Made by a program: the position numbers and the translations under genes. The notes under the pieces were generated by a model. That model was not told the origin of the DNA, ran no database searches, and worked only from the letters and a program-made list of their open reading frames with translations. This document shows positions 22,972 through 34,578 of a stretch of 48,531 nucleotides of DNA, piece by piece. Position 1 is the first letter of the stretch; each line of letters opens with the position of its first letter. This stretch comes from Glomus cerebriforme (lineage: Eukaryota; Glomeromycota; Glomeromycetes; Glomerales; Glomeraceae). The stretch spans positions 192,560 through 241,090 of the forward strand of contig QKYT01000015.1 of assembly GCA_003550305.1 (NCBI GenBank), given 5' to 3'.

Positions 22972-24777
22972 ATGTATACAACTTTGCCTCAGCAAGATCG
23001 TGTACTCAATAAACGAAAAATTGATCTCGATGATGAATTTGACACAACGAAAAATTACGATAATCCTCGACAAAAGAAAAAGAGTGACGTTCTTATGATG
23101 CGACATCCACTTGGCATCAAACCTTGGGGAAATTATTACTTTGATTCAACGGATCAAAGTAATAACAACTTTAAAGATTGTAGATCTAGTTTAGGAACTT
23201 TAACAATTCTAACAGATGATTTAATTTTAGAGATCTTAGGAATCTTGGATGCTAAGGATCTATTATCCTTAGGATTAACGAGTAGAGTTTTATATTGTTT
23301 CTCAACATTTGACGATTTATGGAGACAACTTACTATACAAAAATATAATGGGGATTGGGATTGGCAAGGAACTTGGAAAATAACCTTTTTAAAGCGATCT
23401 TGTAGAGAATATTATTTAGATCCTGTTCTGAATGATAGAAAATCTGCAATATACTTGGCCAATTTCTATAGTGATACTTTATTTCAACCTTTCTTATGTA
23501 GTTCTACAGAAATAGAAGCATACTTGGGAGTTGAGAATATAGATCGACGATCAAATTTAGAGTTAAGCGAGTTTATTAGAGAATATGCTATTCCTAATAA
23601 ACCTGTCATTATAACAGATGTTGTAACTGAATGGCCAGCATTCAAAAAATGGAATATGGAATATCTTGTAGAAAAATATGGAGATGTTATATTTCGTGCC
23701 GAAGCTATTGATATTAAATTAAGAAATTACGCTAAATATTGTAAAAGTACAATGGACGAAAGTCCTATATATTTATTCGATAAAGAATTTTGTAAAAAGT
23801 GTGAAGGAATTGTTAATGACTTTAGTGTACCTGAATATTTTGAAGAAGATTTTTTTAGTGTTTTCGGGGAGGATAGGCCTGATTATAGGTAATTGATTTT
23901 TTTTCTTGATGGATTTTTCTCATTAATGCTAATTTAATTGTGTTTGCTTTACAAGATGGTTAATTATGGGTCCATCACGTTCAGGATCTACGTTTCATAA
24001 AGATCCAAATTCCACCTCTGCTTGGAATGCTGTTATAACAGGTTCTAAAAAATGGATAATGTATCCACCTGATATATTACCTCCAGGAGTTTTTACTAGC
24101 GCCGGTATTTAGTTATAAAATAATTTTTTTTTTTTATAAAAACAATCATAATATTATCATTTTTATTAATATTGTTATTTCGCTAATTGTGATTTATAAA
24201 TTTTCTTCTAAATTAGACGAAGCCGAAGTAACTTCACCAGTATCAATAATGGAATGGTACTTGAGCTTCTATAAAGAGACTCAAAAATCAAAGTCGCGCC
24301 CATTAGAAGGTGTATGTAAAGCAGGAGAAGTTATTTTTGTACCAAATGGATGGTGGCACATGGTTATTAACCTTGAGGATTCTATCGCTATAGTATGAGT
24401 TTAATCATATATTGATCGTGATTACTTGTAAATGAATTTATGTTAATATATTGGTCTTTTTATTTTTTAAATAGACGCAAAATTTTGTCGGAAGATGGAA
24501 TTTTAAAAATGTACTTCTATTTCTTCGTGATAAACCATATCAAATATCTGGATTTTCTAATTTAGTATGGCCTGATTGTGAGGATATTTATAATGATTTT
24601 TATGAAAAATTTAAAAATTTTTATCCAGGGATTTTAGAAAAGTTGGAATTAGATAATAGTAATGAAAAAAAAGAGAAGGGAAAAAAAAGTTGTTCATCAT
24701 TATGGGAACAATTAAGAAGAAATGATAAACAAAAAGAAAAGAAGAGATTTACTTTTGAATTCTTGGACGAAGAATAA
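22972..24777 (+). CDS. F-box and JmjC domain protein, JMJD6-like
   Basis: Four exons, 22972-23888, 23956-24104, 24217-24392 and 24475-24777, encode 514 residues with consistent phases. After a basic N-terminus (NKRKID, RQKKK) comes an F-box at about residues 76-122 (LTDDLILEILGILDAKDLL, then LWRQL). The JmjC domain follows: NKPVIITDVVTEWPAF, the iron ligands in FHKDPN (H320, D322), STSAWNAVITGSKKW with the probable 2-oxoglutarate lysine, and the distal ligand in NGWWHMVINLEDSIAITQNF (H403). The order and wording of these blocks match JMJD6 and plant/fungal F-box JmjC proteins. Activity would be Fe(II)/2-oxoglutarate dependent hydroxylation or demethylation of a protein (lysyl hydroxylase or arginine demethylase are the activities proposed for the family). 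The F-box could tether it to an SCF ubiquitin ligase, which fits loosely with the E2 gene next to it, but adjacency proves nothing. The C-terminus is Lys/Glu-rich. Confidence 0.93.
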
Positions 24778-25858
24778 TGTTATGATGGTAAATAAATTGA
24801 TTAATTTAGTTATTGTAGTTGTGTCATATAACAAGTGATATCCTAATTAAATGTGCTTTGGCATTTGTCTTGTTATTTACTTATTTTAAGCAATATCAAA
24901 TTTAAGGAAATAGGGTATCAAGCAGGATAAATCAAACTGCATCTTTGAATATTATCAAAACTCAAACCAAATTAGTAATCAACATTATTTTTGTAATTTG
25001 ATTAAATGAGACTTATATATGAGCACAAAAAAAATAAGCTTTAGAAATAATAATCTTTTATTGGTAAAAAAAATGAACATTAAAAATATGCAATATGTAA
25101 TAAAGATTATATTGCTAATTTTTTAGAATTATATTATAAGTTATAAACAATTTGGTAATTGATTACAATATTTCAATTACTAGTTAAAAAAAATCATTTT
25201 TAAAATAAATATATAATCAACTTCCTCTAAATACATCTTCTTTAAAACCATAAACTAAACTTTTGCATATGCAGTTAGATTTCTATATACATTATATACT
25301 GATATTTACTTATAATAATGATTGTTAATTTTACTATTTTATAATTAATAAAAAACTCAATATACCAATTTTTTATAGTATTTCATAATATACAGTAATA
25401 TATACCAATATAATCTCTTTATTTCTTTTATAATAATATATATAAAAATCTAATTTATATATCAAATTACTAATATTTTAGATTAAAACTACATTACAAT
25501 TTACTAATACTGATAATTTGATATATTAATATTTTTTTTAAAAAATAATAGCATTAATATATAATAAAAATTTGATTATATATAAAAGTAAATTAGTAAT
25601 AATATATTATAAGCTTAAAATTAAATTAAAATATATACTTATAAAATACAGTATGTATTTAAAGAAAATTTAGCTATTAATTATTTTTTTTTTTTAAGAT
25701 AAGTTAATCATATTTATTGTATTAATGTCAATATTGATGGATATATCATATAAATTATGAATATCCTCTAAATAGAAAAATATAAATTGTCACATGAGAA
25801 TATTGATTTGTAAAGTTAAGATATAAAAAAACAATATCTTCTTGGCACAAACCAGCCC
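24778..25858. other. AT-rich stretch, no gene
   Basis: Very AT-rich sequence with no coding signal or clear repeat. It marks the border from the gene island into the second transposon-rich desert. Confidence 0.5.
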
Positions 25859-27800
25859 TTACTCTTTATCAATACTTTTCTGACTATATATTAAGTGATT
25901 ATCTATATTAATAAGATTAATATCTAAATCTATATTCCTACCTAAATTACTATCTAAATTATTGCTACTACTAATACTGTTATAATCTTTACTATAATTA
26001 TAATTGTTATTATATTCTGATCTATCATTATCATTAATAAAGTTAATAATATTCTTACTATACATATAAGCTACCTTTTTTTTTAGATTATAAATTTTAC
26101 GTAAAATATAAACTCCTTTATGAATTCATGTTTGATAAAATTTTTTATTGCAGAATATCCTTTTATAATGACTTGACAAAGATGGATAGAATGGTTGTCA
26201 ATTGAATAATTAAATTCATTATATACAATAGAGTTTATATAGTAATAAACTTTTTTATTATAAGAATAAGAAGAAGGAGAGATATCAGGATAAATAGAGT
26301 TAGTAAACTGGACATTGTATTGATATTCCCAAAATTTCAATAATTAACATCATAAAGTTATATTTTATCATAAAAGCTTTTTATAAAGAGAAAATAAAAC
26401 CTATCCAGGAGTTGATATGATGTAATATTAAAGTAAGTAATGTGCATAAGAAAGTAGTAAATAAAGGTTTTTATAAATGATCACAATATATAAAAATTAA
26501 GAACATTATTATCATTGTTATTAATCAGGTCATTGTAATTAAAAAAATTATATATCCATAAATGTAAATCAGTAATACTTTTTTTTCTTTCTTTCTGCTT
26601 AAGCTTGTTAAAGAAATTCCATTCAGTTAAAAAACCAATAAAGTTATTTATGATATTTCATTTGACAAGATTTTGTATAATAAAAGTAGCAGAACATTGT
26701 GTAAAATGATAAAGAATTTCTTTTCCTTAAAAATATAAGAGACATTTAAAGTTTTCATATCTATAAGAAAAATGTTCTACTATTATATTACCAGTAGAAA
26801 GGAGAAAGTTATTAAGTTTTAGTTTATAAATGAAGAAAATATTAGTGTTAAAGTTAAAATATAAATTATTATTTCTGGTAGTAAAAATTATTCAAAGAAA
26901 AGACTAATAAATAAACCCATAAGTGATATCACAAATATTTTAATTATAATATAAAGTAAACTACTCTGAACTTATAGTTAAAGTTGCTTGCTAAAACCTA
27001 AGGGTTTAGGCAAGATGGTGTTTTGCCGAAAAGTGAAATTCTGCTGAAATTATATTAAAGTTATATTAAAAAACTGGCGAAATCCTGAAAAAAAATGAAA
27101 CTGCCGAAACTTATTATAATTGTCAAAACTGCCAAAACTCTGCTAAAACTATAATAAATCTATAGTAAAATTTTGTCGAAACTAATCGTAAGATTTTTAA
27201 GAGGTTTAGGTAGGCAACCTTACTTATAGTAATATTATGTAACTGTTTAATGAAAGATCTAGGTAGAAAATCCACTGGGATATTGTTTTATAGCAAGTGA
27301 TGTACAAAATTTTCTTTCTGATAATTTACAATCTACTGAAAAATAAAATTAGAACTTAAATCTTACTTTACAAATTTATCTGCCAATTCATTATCTAATA
27401 TCTTATCATATTCTTTAATCTTTACTATATCTACAATTAATGATTTTTTTCTAATAATATCTATAATGTTTAATAATAAATATTTATTTGTAAATTTTAA
27501 AAATTATTTAGTAATGCTACTATTATTACTTTTGTCTAATAAAAGTCTAAAACAATTAATAGTTTTGATTAAAACTTTACTATCTATATAAATAGTAACC
27601 TTAGATGTATTAGAAATAATGATAAGAACTGTAAAAATAATATCTAATTTAGCTTTAGTAAATGATGGCCAATTTTGAATTTAACAATAAAATTTAAGAT
27701 TCTATTAATCCAATTAATATTTATTTTGCAATCTTTATATTTGTGTAATTTCAAAAAGCCATCTGTATAAATATTAAATTAAAGAAAGTTGAAAGTATAA
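25859..27800 (-). pseudogene. decayed LINE (non-LTR retrotransposon) RNase H and C-terminal region
   Basis: On the minus strand, starting near 27785, the RNase H domain reads IYTDGFLKLHKY, then WPSFTKAKLDIIFTVL, SKVTIYIDSKVLIKTI and ILDNELADKFVK (to about 27357). The first and third aspartate motifs (YTDG, YIDS) and the NELADK helix are typical of eukaryotic LINE RNase H; the catalytic Glu is replaced by Lys in TKAKL. Further in the same direction, on the other side of a MITE at 26979-27222, the C-terminal part follows: a KLNNFLLSTGNIIVEHFSYR block, a Cys/His segment near HFTQCSATF, then KKSITDLHLWIYN and an Asn/Ser/Asp-rich end to 25859. Multiple stops make it inactive. The reverse transcriptase domain is not visible upstream, because 28136 onward is occupied by another element. 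Confidence 0.72.
26979..27222. mobile_element. 244-bp hAT-like MITE, copy 2
   Basis: Starts TAAAGTTGCTTGCT and ends TAGGCAACCTTA. Flanks are a perfect 8-bp duplication CTTATAGT at 26971-26978 and 27223-27230. It has the same length and near-identical layout to 3730-3973 (for example TAGGCAAGATGGTGTTTTGC near the left end and AATCTATAGTAAAATTTT near the right). It split the LINE remnant, so it is younger than that relic. Confidence 0.92.
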
Positions 27801-28135
27801 TATTATTATAATAAGCATAATAATATTTTGGCAATCATAATTATAATAATAAGTTCATTTGAAAAAGAAATATCCTAAAATATAATTTGTCAGAAAGATA
27901 AATTTCTGGAGGTACTATTATAAATATAATTCATAATATAAAGAAAAAAAGAAACTATTATTTTTGATGGCATTTCTTGATACCTTATCTATAACTTGCA
28001 GCTTTAAATAGATAGCTATGAAATAATATCTCTCTATATGCATACTATGAATATTAGTAATATAATTAAATTATGAATTATAATTGCCTGAGTAATAATA
28101 TTGAAATTTAATTATTAATTATATATTAATTAAAA
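27801..28135. other. AT-rich junction between LINE relic and inverted-repeat element
   Basis: No coding signal beyond a few scattered in-frame stretches that may be decayed LINE sequence. It ends with the left copy of the 9-bp duplication TAATTAAAA (28127-28135). Confidence 0.4.
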
Positions 28136-29295
28136 GGGAATTGCTAAACGTCACCTGAGTGATTATTGCCTAAACAATTATTACCTAAGTTTTTTTTTCA
28201 AATATGTTACATGATGTATAGGCTGATTTTTTTTAACTTGGCTAATTTTTAATCAGCTAAACTTAAATTTTATCGTAAAAGATTTTAAAAAAAAATTTTT
28301 TTTGCAAACATATTTATTCAAAATAATCTTATTTAATAAAATTTTTTAAAATTTAAAAGTCACACATTTACAATTTTATTTATTTTTAATGAAGTGATAC
28401 AAANAAAAGAAACAATAATAATAAATAAAAAAGATAAGTAAATTATAATGATCAAAAAAAAAGATGCTAATAAAAAAACAAAATAATAATAGAATAATAG
28501 AAAGTAATAATATATAGATGAAAGGAAGTAAAAGGAAATGATGAGAGATGAAAAAAAGCAATAGGAAATGAAAAGAATTGATAAAAAGATGAAGAGGAGT
28601 GATGGGAGATGAAGAGAAGTGATGGAAAACAAAGAGGAGTGATGGGAGATGAAGAGGAGTGATGGAAGACGAAGAGAAATAATGGAAAGTAAATAAGGAA
28701 GAAAAGAGATAATGGAAAATGAAAAGATGTAATAGAAAATGATGAAAGATAAAAAGAATGGAATAATGAGAAGTAATAAAGATGAAAAATGATGAGAAAC
28801 AAAAAATAAAAAAATAATCATGATAGGAGGTTGGGTAGCAAAAGATAATAATAGGAAGTCAAGTAAAAATAAAATCATAAAGTAAAAAAAAATAAAGTTA
28901 GTTATAGAACTAAAAGAACTAAAAGATCTAAAAAAAATGAAATAAAATTAGTGAAAAATAAAATATGAAATATAAAACAGAAATAATAAAAACAAATAAA
29001 AAAAAATAAAAAAAGAGTAAAAAACAAAACTTAAAGTTAAAAATAATTAAACCTTAATTGCAAAACTGAAAGGACTAAAGGATCTAAAAATAATAAAATA
29101 AAATTAGTAAAAAATAAAATGTAAGAATATAAGTTAGAAATAAAAATAAGAACTGAAGAAATGAAGTAATGAACCTATACTGAAAACAATATACAAATAA
29201 ACATGACGTGATCATGTGATCAATCAAAAATATTAAATCTGCCATGTGATCAAAGACCCAGATAACAATCACCCAGGTGATGTTTAGCAATTTCC
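28136..29295. mobile_element. 1.16-kb non-autonomous element with long TIRs and 9-bp duplication (MULE-like)
   Basis: The left end begins GGGAATTGCTAAACGTCACC and runs on as TGAGTGATTATTGCC. The right end, read as complement, begins GGAAATTGCTAAACATCACC and runs on as TGGGTGATTGTTATC, giving about 34-bp inverted ends. It is flanked by a perfect 9-bp duplication TAATTAAAA (28127-28135 and 29296-29304). A 9-bp duplication is the hallmark of Mutator-like elements. It encodes no transposase: the interior is a long purine-rich tract (28390-28880) followed by a duplicated block around AACTAAAAGATCTAAAAA (about 28910-28990 and 29065-29145). One ambiguous base is at 28404. A dead MULE-type transposase lies about 850 bp to the right, a possible source family. 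Confidence 0.85.
28390..28880 (+). repeat. polypurine minisatellite (GATGAAGAGGAGTGATGGGA type)
   Basis: Almost pure A/G with T only inside GATG-like steps. It consists of degenerate tandem units such as GAGGAGTGATGGGAGATGAA (28592-28680). The long Phe/Ser/Leu-rich minus-strand frames here (172, 111 and 61 residues) are products of this composition and are not genes. Confidence 0.8.
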
Positions 29296-29360
29296 TAATT
29301 AAAATTATTAATTAGTTAATTAGTTATATATTTAATTCTACTATTTTAAAATTAAAATAC

Positions 29361-29562
29361 AGTCAGACCTCCATATAGTCATATCCTATATAATCACATC
29401 ATATAAAATTCCTCTATATAATCACACCTTTGAAAAAACTAACTTATATAAAGATTATATAAAAAAACCTTTATATAGTCACAACTCCTATATAGTCACA
29501 TTTTTGGATTTTTTTACTATGTAACCAACTTGGTGATTATAAAGAAGTTTCATTATATACAA
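29361..29562. mobile_element. pogo/Tc1-like MITE
   Basis: The left end, preceded by TA, reads CAGTCAGACCTCCATATAGTCA. Internal copies of CCTATATAGTCACA and CTCTATATAATCACA follow, and the right arm GTGATTATAAAGAAGTTTCATTATA is a decayed inverted copy of the left. CAGTnnnACCTC...TATA termini with TA target sites are characteristic of pogo/Tc1-mariner MITEs. No transposase is encoded. Confidence 0.65.
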
Positions 29563-30140
29563 TTATTTAAATATTTACTTATTAATTTTATTATAAATCA
29601 CTATTAGTGATCATTACCAGTATTTATGTTTATTATATAATTATTATCATACATACTACTGTATTTAATACATGATTGTCTAATTGATTTTATTATTGTT
29701 TTAATTTATCATGATTATATGATTTTTGTCATTGTTTATGCTTGTGATTGATTTTTTCTTACACAGTCTTCTTGCCATTTGAGATTTTCCTTCGTTCTTA
29801 GTCAATAAAGATTATTTTTGATTAATAATTGTTAACAGTTTCTATTAGTTTAATAGAATATTAATTTAAAGGTAAAGAGGATATTACTGTTCTAATGTAT
29901 TTGATAAGCCTATCTGTTTTATTATTATTATTTTTTCTAATTTCTTTCATACTAACTGTATACTTCTTTCACACTAACTATTTATCTTTCTTATCTATAT
30001 CAATAAAAATATTAACATTAGTTTATATAGAAAACTTAAATAAAGAAATATTAAATATGTTTGATATTTGATTAATTTTTACCTTCATCCTGCTTATAAA
30101 GTTCAAATATTAAGGCCAGACATCATCCCAAATTACAAAT
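29563..30140. other. AT-rich flank of the MULE relic
   Basis: No feature recognised beyond AT-rich sequence; it presumably includes the 5' part of the MULE-type element, but no terminal repeat was found. Confidence 0.4.
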
Positions 30141-31640
30141 ATGATAGTTATAGATGTTAAAAATAAAAACATGGCATCTGAATTTGAAACTTCTACAAAT
30201 GAAAATTATATTAATGGTATAAATATAAACAATGCAATATTACTAAAAAATGATGATACCTTTAAGGACTGGAATGAGGTTAATTTGATTGACAATCAGT
30301 ATGCAAAACAAAATGGATTTGTTGCTGTTAAATTTTCATAAAGATCTTGATAATATTAATAAAACAATTATTTGCCAGCATATCTATACTTGTTAGAAAT
30401 CTGAAATCAATAAACCAAAAAAAGTAGAGAATATTTCTATACATTATGATGCTTTTACAACAAAAATGAATTGTCCATGACAAGTATCATTCTACTTTAG
30501 AAAATGTGTAACTATTATTTATCTTATCAAATTCAATAATGTCCATAATCAAATTCAATAATGTTTATAATCATCAATATAATCCAGAAACTATAGAACT
30601 CACACCTAAGAACCTACGTTTTTCACAAGAAATTATGAATAAAATCTAATACTATCTTACTAATGGATATTTAAATACTGAACAACAGTATGACCTCCTT
30701 AAAAAATTTTCTCAATACCACATAAAGAAAAAGAACCTATATAATGCAATTCAAAAGTCTTGAGAAGTCTGAATTCACAATGAGTCTGATGCAAAAGCAA
30801 TATTTTTATACTTTATGGAGCAATATAATAAAGATCCTAATTTTATTATTACAGTATGATTAGAAGAACTATCCAATGAATTTACAGAAATTTTTTGGAT
30901 GACAAAATTAGCAACGTAATAAGTTTTGGCCTGAATATCATGATATTGTCATACATGACAATATAACTAAGATAAACTAATATGAAATGATCCTTAACTT
31001 ATTTGTTAGTATTGGCAGCAACTTTAAAATAAGGATCCTCACTCAAATATTAATAAAATATGAAATGTTAGCTAATTATGAATGGATTCTGCAATGCATA
31101 TTAGAAGCCATAAATAACCTCTTACCTGTTATACTATTTACAGATAGTAATCTGGTGATAATAGCCTATACAGGTAATATATTCATAAACTTGACACTTA
31201 CTATGTATCTACCATATTGCAGAAAATATAAAGAAGAAAGCTAAATCTAAATTGCATGAAGAGATAGCTAATAATTTCATTAAAGATTTTTGTCATATAT
31301 GCAATAGTTATACTCAATGCCAATTTAAAGTAAGATATAAAGAGATACTTATAAAATATAAGCTATGTAAAGCTTATCTTAAAAATAAACTTTATCTAAG
31401 TTATGAGTCATGGGCAAGGTATTTCTTCAGAAAATTATTTACAACAGAAGTTGAGTCAACTCAATGGGTTGAGTCAATTAATGGTATTCTTAAAAAACAT
31501 CTTGACTGAGGTATACTTTTAAGGGAATTAGTAAGGAAAATTAAGTGCAAATTAAACAATGAAGTATATTATAAGCATTTTAATGATTATTATAACTCAA
31601 ATCTGGCAGTTAGTCTTTTATCAATATAAATAATGATTAC
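30141..31640 (+). pseudogene. decayed MULE transposase with FAR1-type DNA-binding domain
   Basis: The first open block (30141-30341, 66 residues) ends in DDTFKDWNEVNLIDNQYAKQ followed by NGFVAVKFS, a clear FAR1/WRKY-GCM1 zinc-finger N-terminal half. It then breaks into several frames. The transposase core is readable from about 30960 to 31200: YEMILNLFVSIGSNFKIRIL, then LANYEWILQCILEAINNLLP and VILFTDSNLVIIA. This matches MULE transposases (VDxNxKxRxxxxAL...YxWxLxxxLxA...PxxIxTDxD), except that the first catalytic Asp is Gly here. A C-terminal block at 31252-31509 (FIKDFCHICNSYTQ, WARYFFRKLFTTEVESTQWV, ESINGILKKHL) matches the region before the SWIM finger. Frameshifts and stops throughout make it inactive. 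Confidence 0.8.
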
Positions 31641-32285
31641 TTAACAGTTCGCTAAAAAAAAGAAGACAAAAAATAATTATCAAAACTCATCAATTTCACA
31701 AAATCCAATGTTGAAATTGAAGCTAGAAGGGAATTATAAAAGGAAACAATAATTATTTAATAGTTTACTAAAAAAAGAAGACAAAAAAAATTATTAAAAC
31801 TTACTAATTTTATGAAATTCAATGTCAAAATTGAAGCTGAAAGGGAACCTATAAAAAGAAATATTAGTTAACATTTTATTAAAAAAAAAGTAGTCAAACC
31901 CACCAATTTCATGAAATCTAATACTGAAAAAAAACTACAAAAAGAAATAATAATTATTTAATAGTTCATTAAAAAAAGAAGACAAAGATAAAGAATTGTC
32001 AAACTTATCAATCTATGAAATCCAACACTGAAATCAAAGTTAGAGAGAACTACAAAAAAAAGAAATCAATGCCAAAAATGTTAGTTAACTCTCATTAAAA
32101 AAAGAAAACAAAAAATTATCAAACTCACTATTTACGAAATCTAATACTAAAATTGAAGATAGAAAAAACCTACAAAAAGAAGAAGAAGATTCATTACTTA
32201 ACTGCTTGTTGAAAAAAGAAGGCAAAGAAAAAAATTATTAAACTTACTAATCTATAAAATCTGATATACATACAAAAAAAAAATC
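31641..32285 (+). repeat. degenerate tandem array, about six ~110-bp units
   Basis: Each unit begins near TTAAAAAAAGAAGACAAA and carries AAATTATCAAACTCACTAAT, then a GAAATCTAATACTGAAATTGAAG block. Unit starts are at about 31651, 31767, 31878, 31967, 32093 and 32208. Translated, parts read LLKKEGKEKN and IEDRKNLQKEEED, so it may be a decayed coding repeat from the 3' end of the MULE-type gene just upstream. Confidence 0.75.
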
Positions 32286-32952
32286 TTTATTTAAATATTT
32301 AAGAAAACAGGATAAAATTGCTTAATTTTTATTTCATTCTCTTCTGATATTTTAATATGTCACCAGTTTTTTAAAAAAGATCTATAATGCAAATGGGAAA
32401 CAATTATACTCACGGTAATTAATTTGACTAAAAGTTTTTACTATTTTGGCATTTTTTTAAAGTAATTAAGAATGTTTAAGAAAAGATTGTCAAATTGTTA
32501 AAGTATATTCATTTGAACATATTAATTATTTCCAATTTTAATTAGTATTACATAATGATCACAGCTCTTAACTGGTGAATCACAAATTAAATTAAATAGC
32601 AAATTTTCATATTATTAATAAAATTTAAAATTTTAGATTTTTTATTACTATAAAACTTAATAAATTATTAATAAAAAAGTTACTATGAACTCTTTTTACT
32701 AATCCTTATGCAAAAAGTTTGAAAAAGAAAAGTTATGCATTTTGTCAATTTGCACTATTAAGAAAGTGATCTTTTAATCTTAGGAAAAGTTATTTTATGC
32801 TGTTGAAGTTAACTAGAAAACTTTAGAAAGTATAAATAATAGTTTTCAGTTTACTAAATTTCTTTGCAAGTCAGGTGCACAATAACTTCTAGTCATCTAT
32901 ATCTTATTTCAAGTTGATATCCAAAAGATTATTTGGTATTCTAAAGTACTTT
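32286..32952. other. AT-rich stretch, no gene
   Basis: I see nothing beyond AT-rich sequence and homopolymers. Confidence 0.5.
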
Positions 32953-33279
32953 CTACAAGCACAAGACAGAAAAATAGGACTTGTAGTTGCTTTTGGTAAA
33001 CCCAAAAGCAAGTCTAGTATGAAGTTTTTTTAAAAGTAAACAATTTTTACAGAGTTGACATATGGGCTTAGTGTAGCAGAAAAAATCTTTTCTGGTATTT
33101 AAATTTAGTAAAATATACCTTTTATTATAATTTGTATAATTATTTTTATTGGTGAAAAGGTGATAAGACATTAGTTTTTTTATATCTGTGAAGATAAATA
33201 TTAAACTGACTAGAGAGTATACTGTATACCAGCACCTGCAAATTTTTGGATTTCTTGGTTCTGAATTTTCAAATACCAT
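32953..33279 (-). pseudogene. 108-residue Cys-containing frame, unknown, possibly a gene relic
   Basis: A minus-strand open frame of 108 residues reads MVFENSEPRNPKICRCWYTV at the start and contains a Cys-rich KPICQLCKNCLLLKK block and LAFGFTKSNYK near the end. It has no recognised domain and unusual hydrophobic/Asn stretches. In this AT-rich setting it is either a relic of an expanded lineage-specific family or chance. I lean to a relic because local composition is more balanced than in the flanks. Confidence 0.3.
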
Positions 33280-34329
33280 GAAGCAGTACTTTAGGTGGAA
33301 GATAAGGGATACTAAAAAAATTAATTGATAGCTGATTACCTGTTAGTAATTAGTTTTCTTGTTGTTATATTTCTTTTGATTTTTGTTTTATATAGTGATA
33401 CCTATTTTAGCTCTTAAGGTAATATAACATGTTATTATTAGAAAAAAACAAAAAAGTTAAAAAGGTATATGAGAATATGGATATGTAAGATCGGGTGTAT
33501 TAACATAAGGATGAGGTTTGGAATGGCTATTATTAAGATTATTTTTCTTTTGCAATAGATATATATAGATAATATTATTCTTCATAATATTAATACTTAT
33601 TTTTAATATCAAAAAAGACTATCAAAAGATAAAAATTGGTAATTTATAAGTAATTTACAATAAATTGGTTATTCTATTTTTCACAAATTTATTGCAAAAA
33701 TATTTGTTTTAATATAACAATTCAGCAAATTAAAAATTATCAAATTCTGATACTAGTTAACAAAATATCTTTAAAAAATGTCATATTACAAAAGAATTGA
33801 TCTTGTTAAAAACATTCAAACTGCCATATTTTCATCAATATCGCTTTATTTTTCATGAATATACTATCAAAATGTTCTTCTTAATAAGAAGTTTCTAATA
33901 AATTATTTATTTTTAAACTTTGATTTTCTGATTATTGAAATGTATTAAGCAATATATAGCTAATTTTAGACTATAATATTTTGACTAATATTGCTTTATT
34001 TTACATGAAATTCTAATAAAATATTTGTTTTGATAAGTTAATTTCAAAAAGTTATACATTATATTAATTATATTAAATCTTTTTTAGTAATTAAAAAAAT
34101 ATTAAAACATGTTAATCAAAAATTCTCAGATCATTTTTTTTTAAAAAATAAAAAATTGCTTCAAATTTACATTATAAAAAAATATAAATGTAATATTAAA
34201 AATAATAATTTATTTTCATAAACTTAAAAAAATTGAGCAAAAAATATAATATTTAAAAATTATCATTATTTACTACCACTACTATAACTTAATTATTAAA
34301 ATTAAGTACTTATAATAATTTGAAAAAAA
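33280..34329. other. AT-rich desert
   Basis: No gene. Runs of A/T homopolymers and scattered short repeats only. Confidence 0.5.
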
Positions 34330-34578
34330 AAAATAATCTCCAGCTGGAGATTTTAATAGTAAAATTTAACAAAAATATCTAATTTTATAATTTTGCCTCA
34401 TTCAAAATTTATAATTTTCTTGATTTTTTATGAGAGATAACCAAATGTCTAAAAGTCCACAGATATTTGCATTCTGGCTCCAGATTATTGGTACTAATAA
34501 ATTTATATATAAATTGCCTGCCAATCATTAATGAAAATCTTTCCATTTCTCGAACTATGAATTAATGAATTAATGAAC
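34330..34578 (+). repeat. dispersed repeat, plus-strand copy
   Basis: The stretch from CTCCAGCTGGAGATTTTAAT to CTTTCCATTTCTCGAACTAT matches, as an inverted copy, the interior and end of the element at 44789-45290. Shared blocks include TTTTAATAGTAAAATTTAA, GGTACTAATAAATTT and AAATCTTTC. No left end was found for this copy. Confidence 0.6.

Noticed and set aside
28360..28878. 172-, 111- and 61-residue minus-strand frames rich in Phe, Ser, Leu and Ile
   Set aside because: They are antisense readings of a polypurine minisatellite inside a transposon; the amino-acid composition follows from the purine tract.
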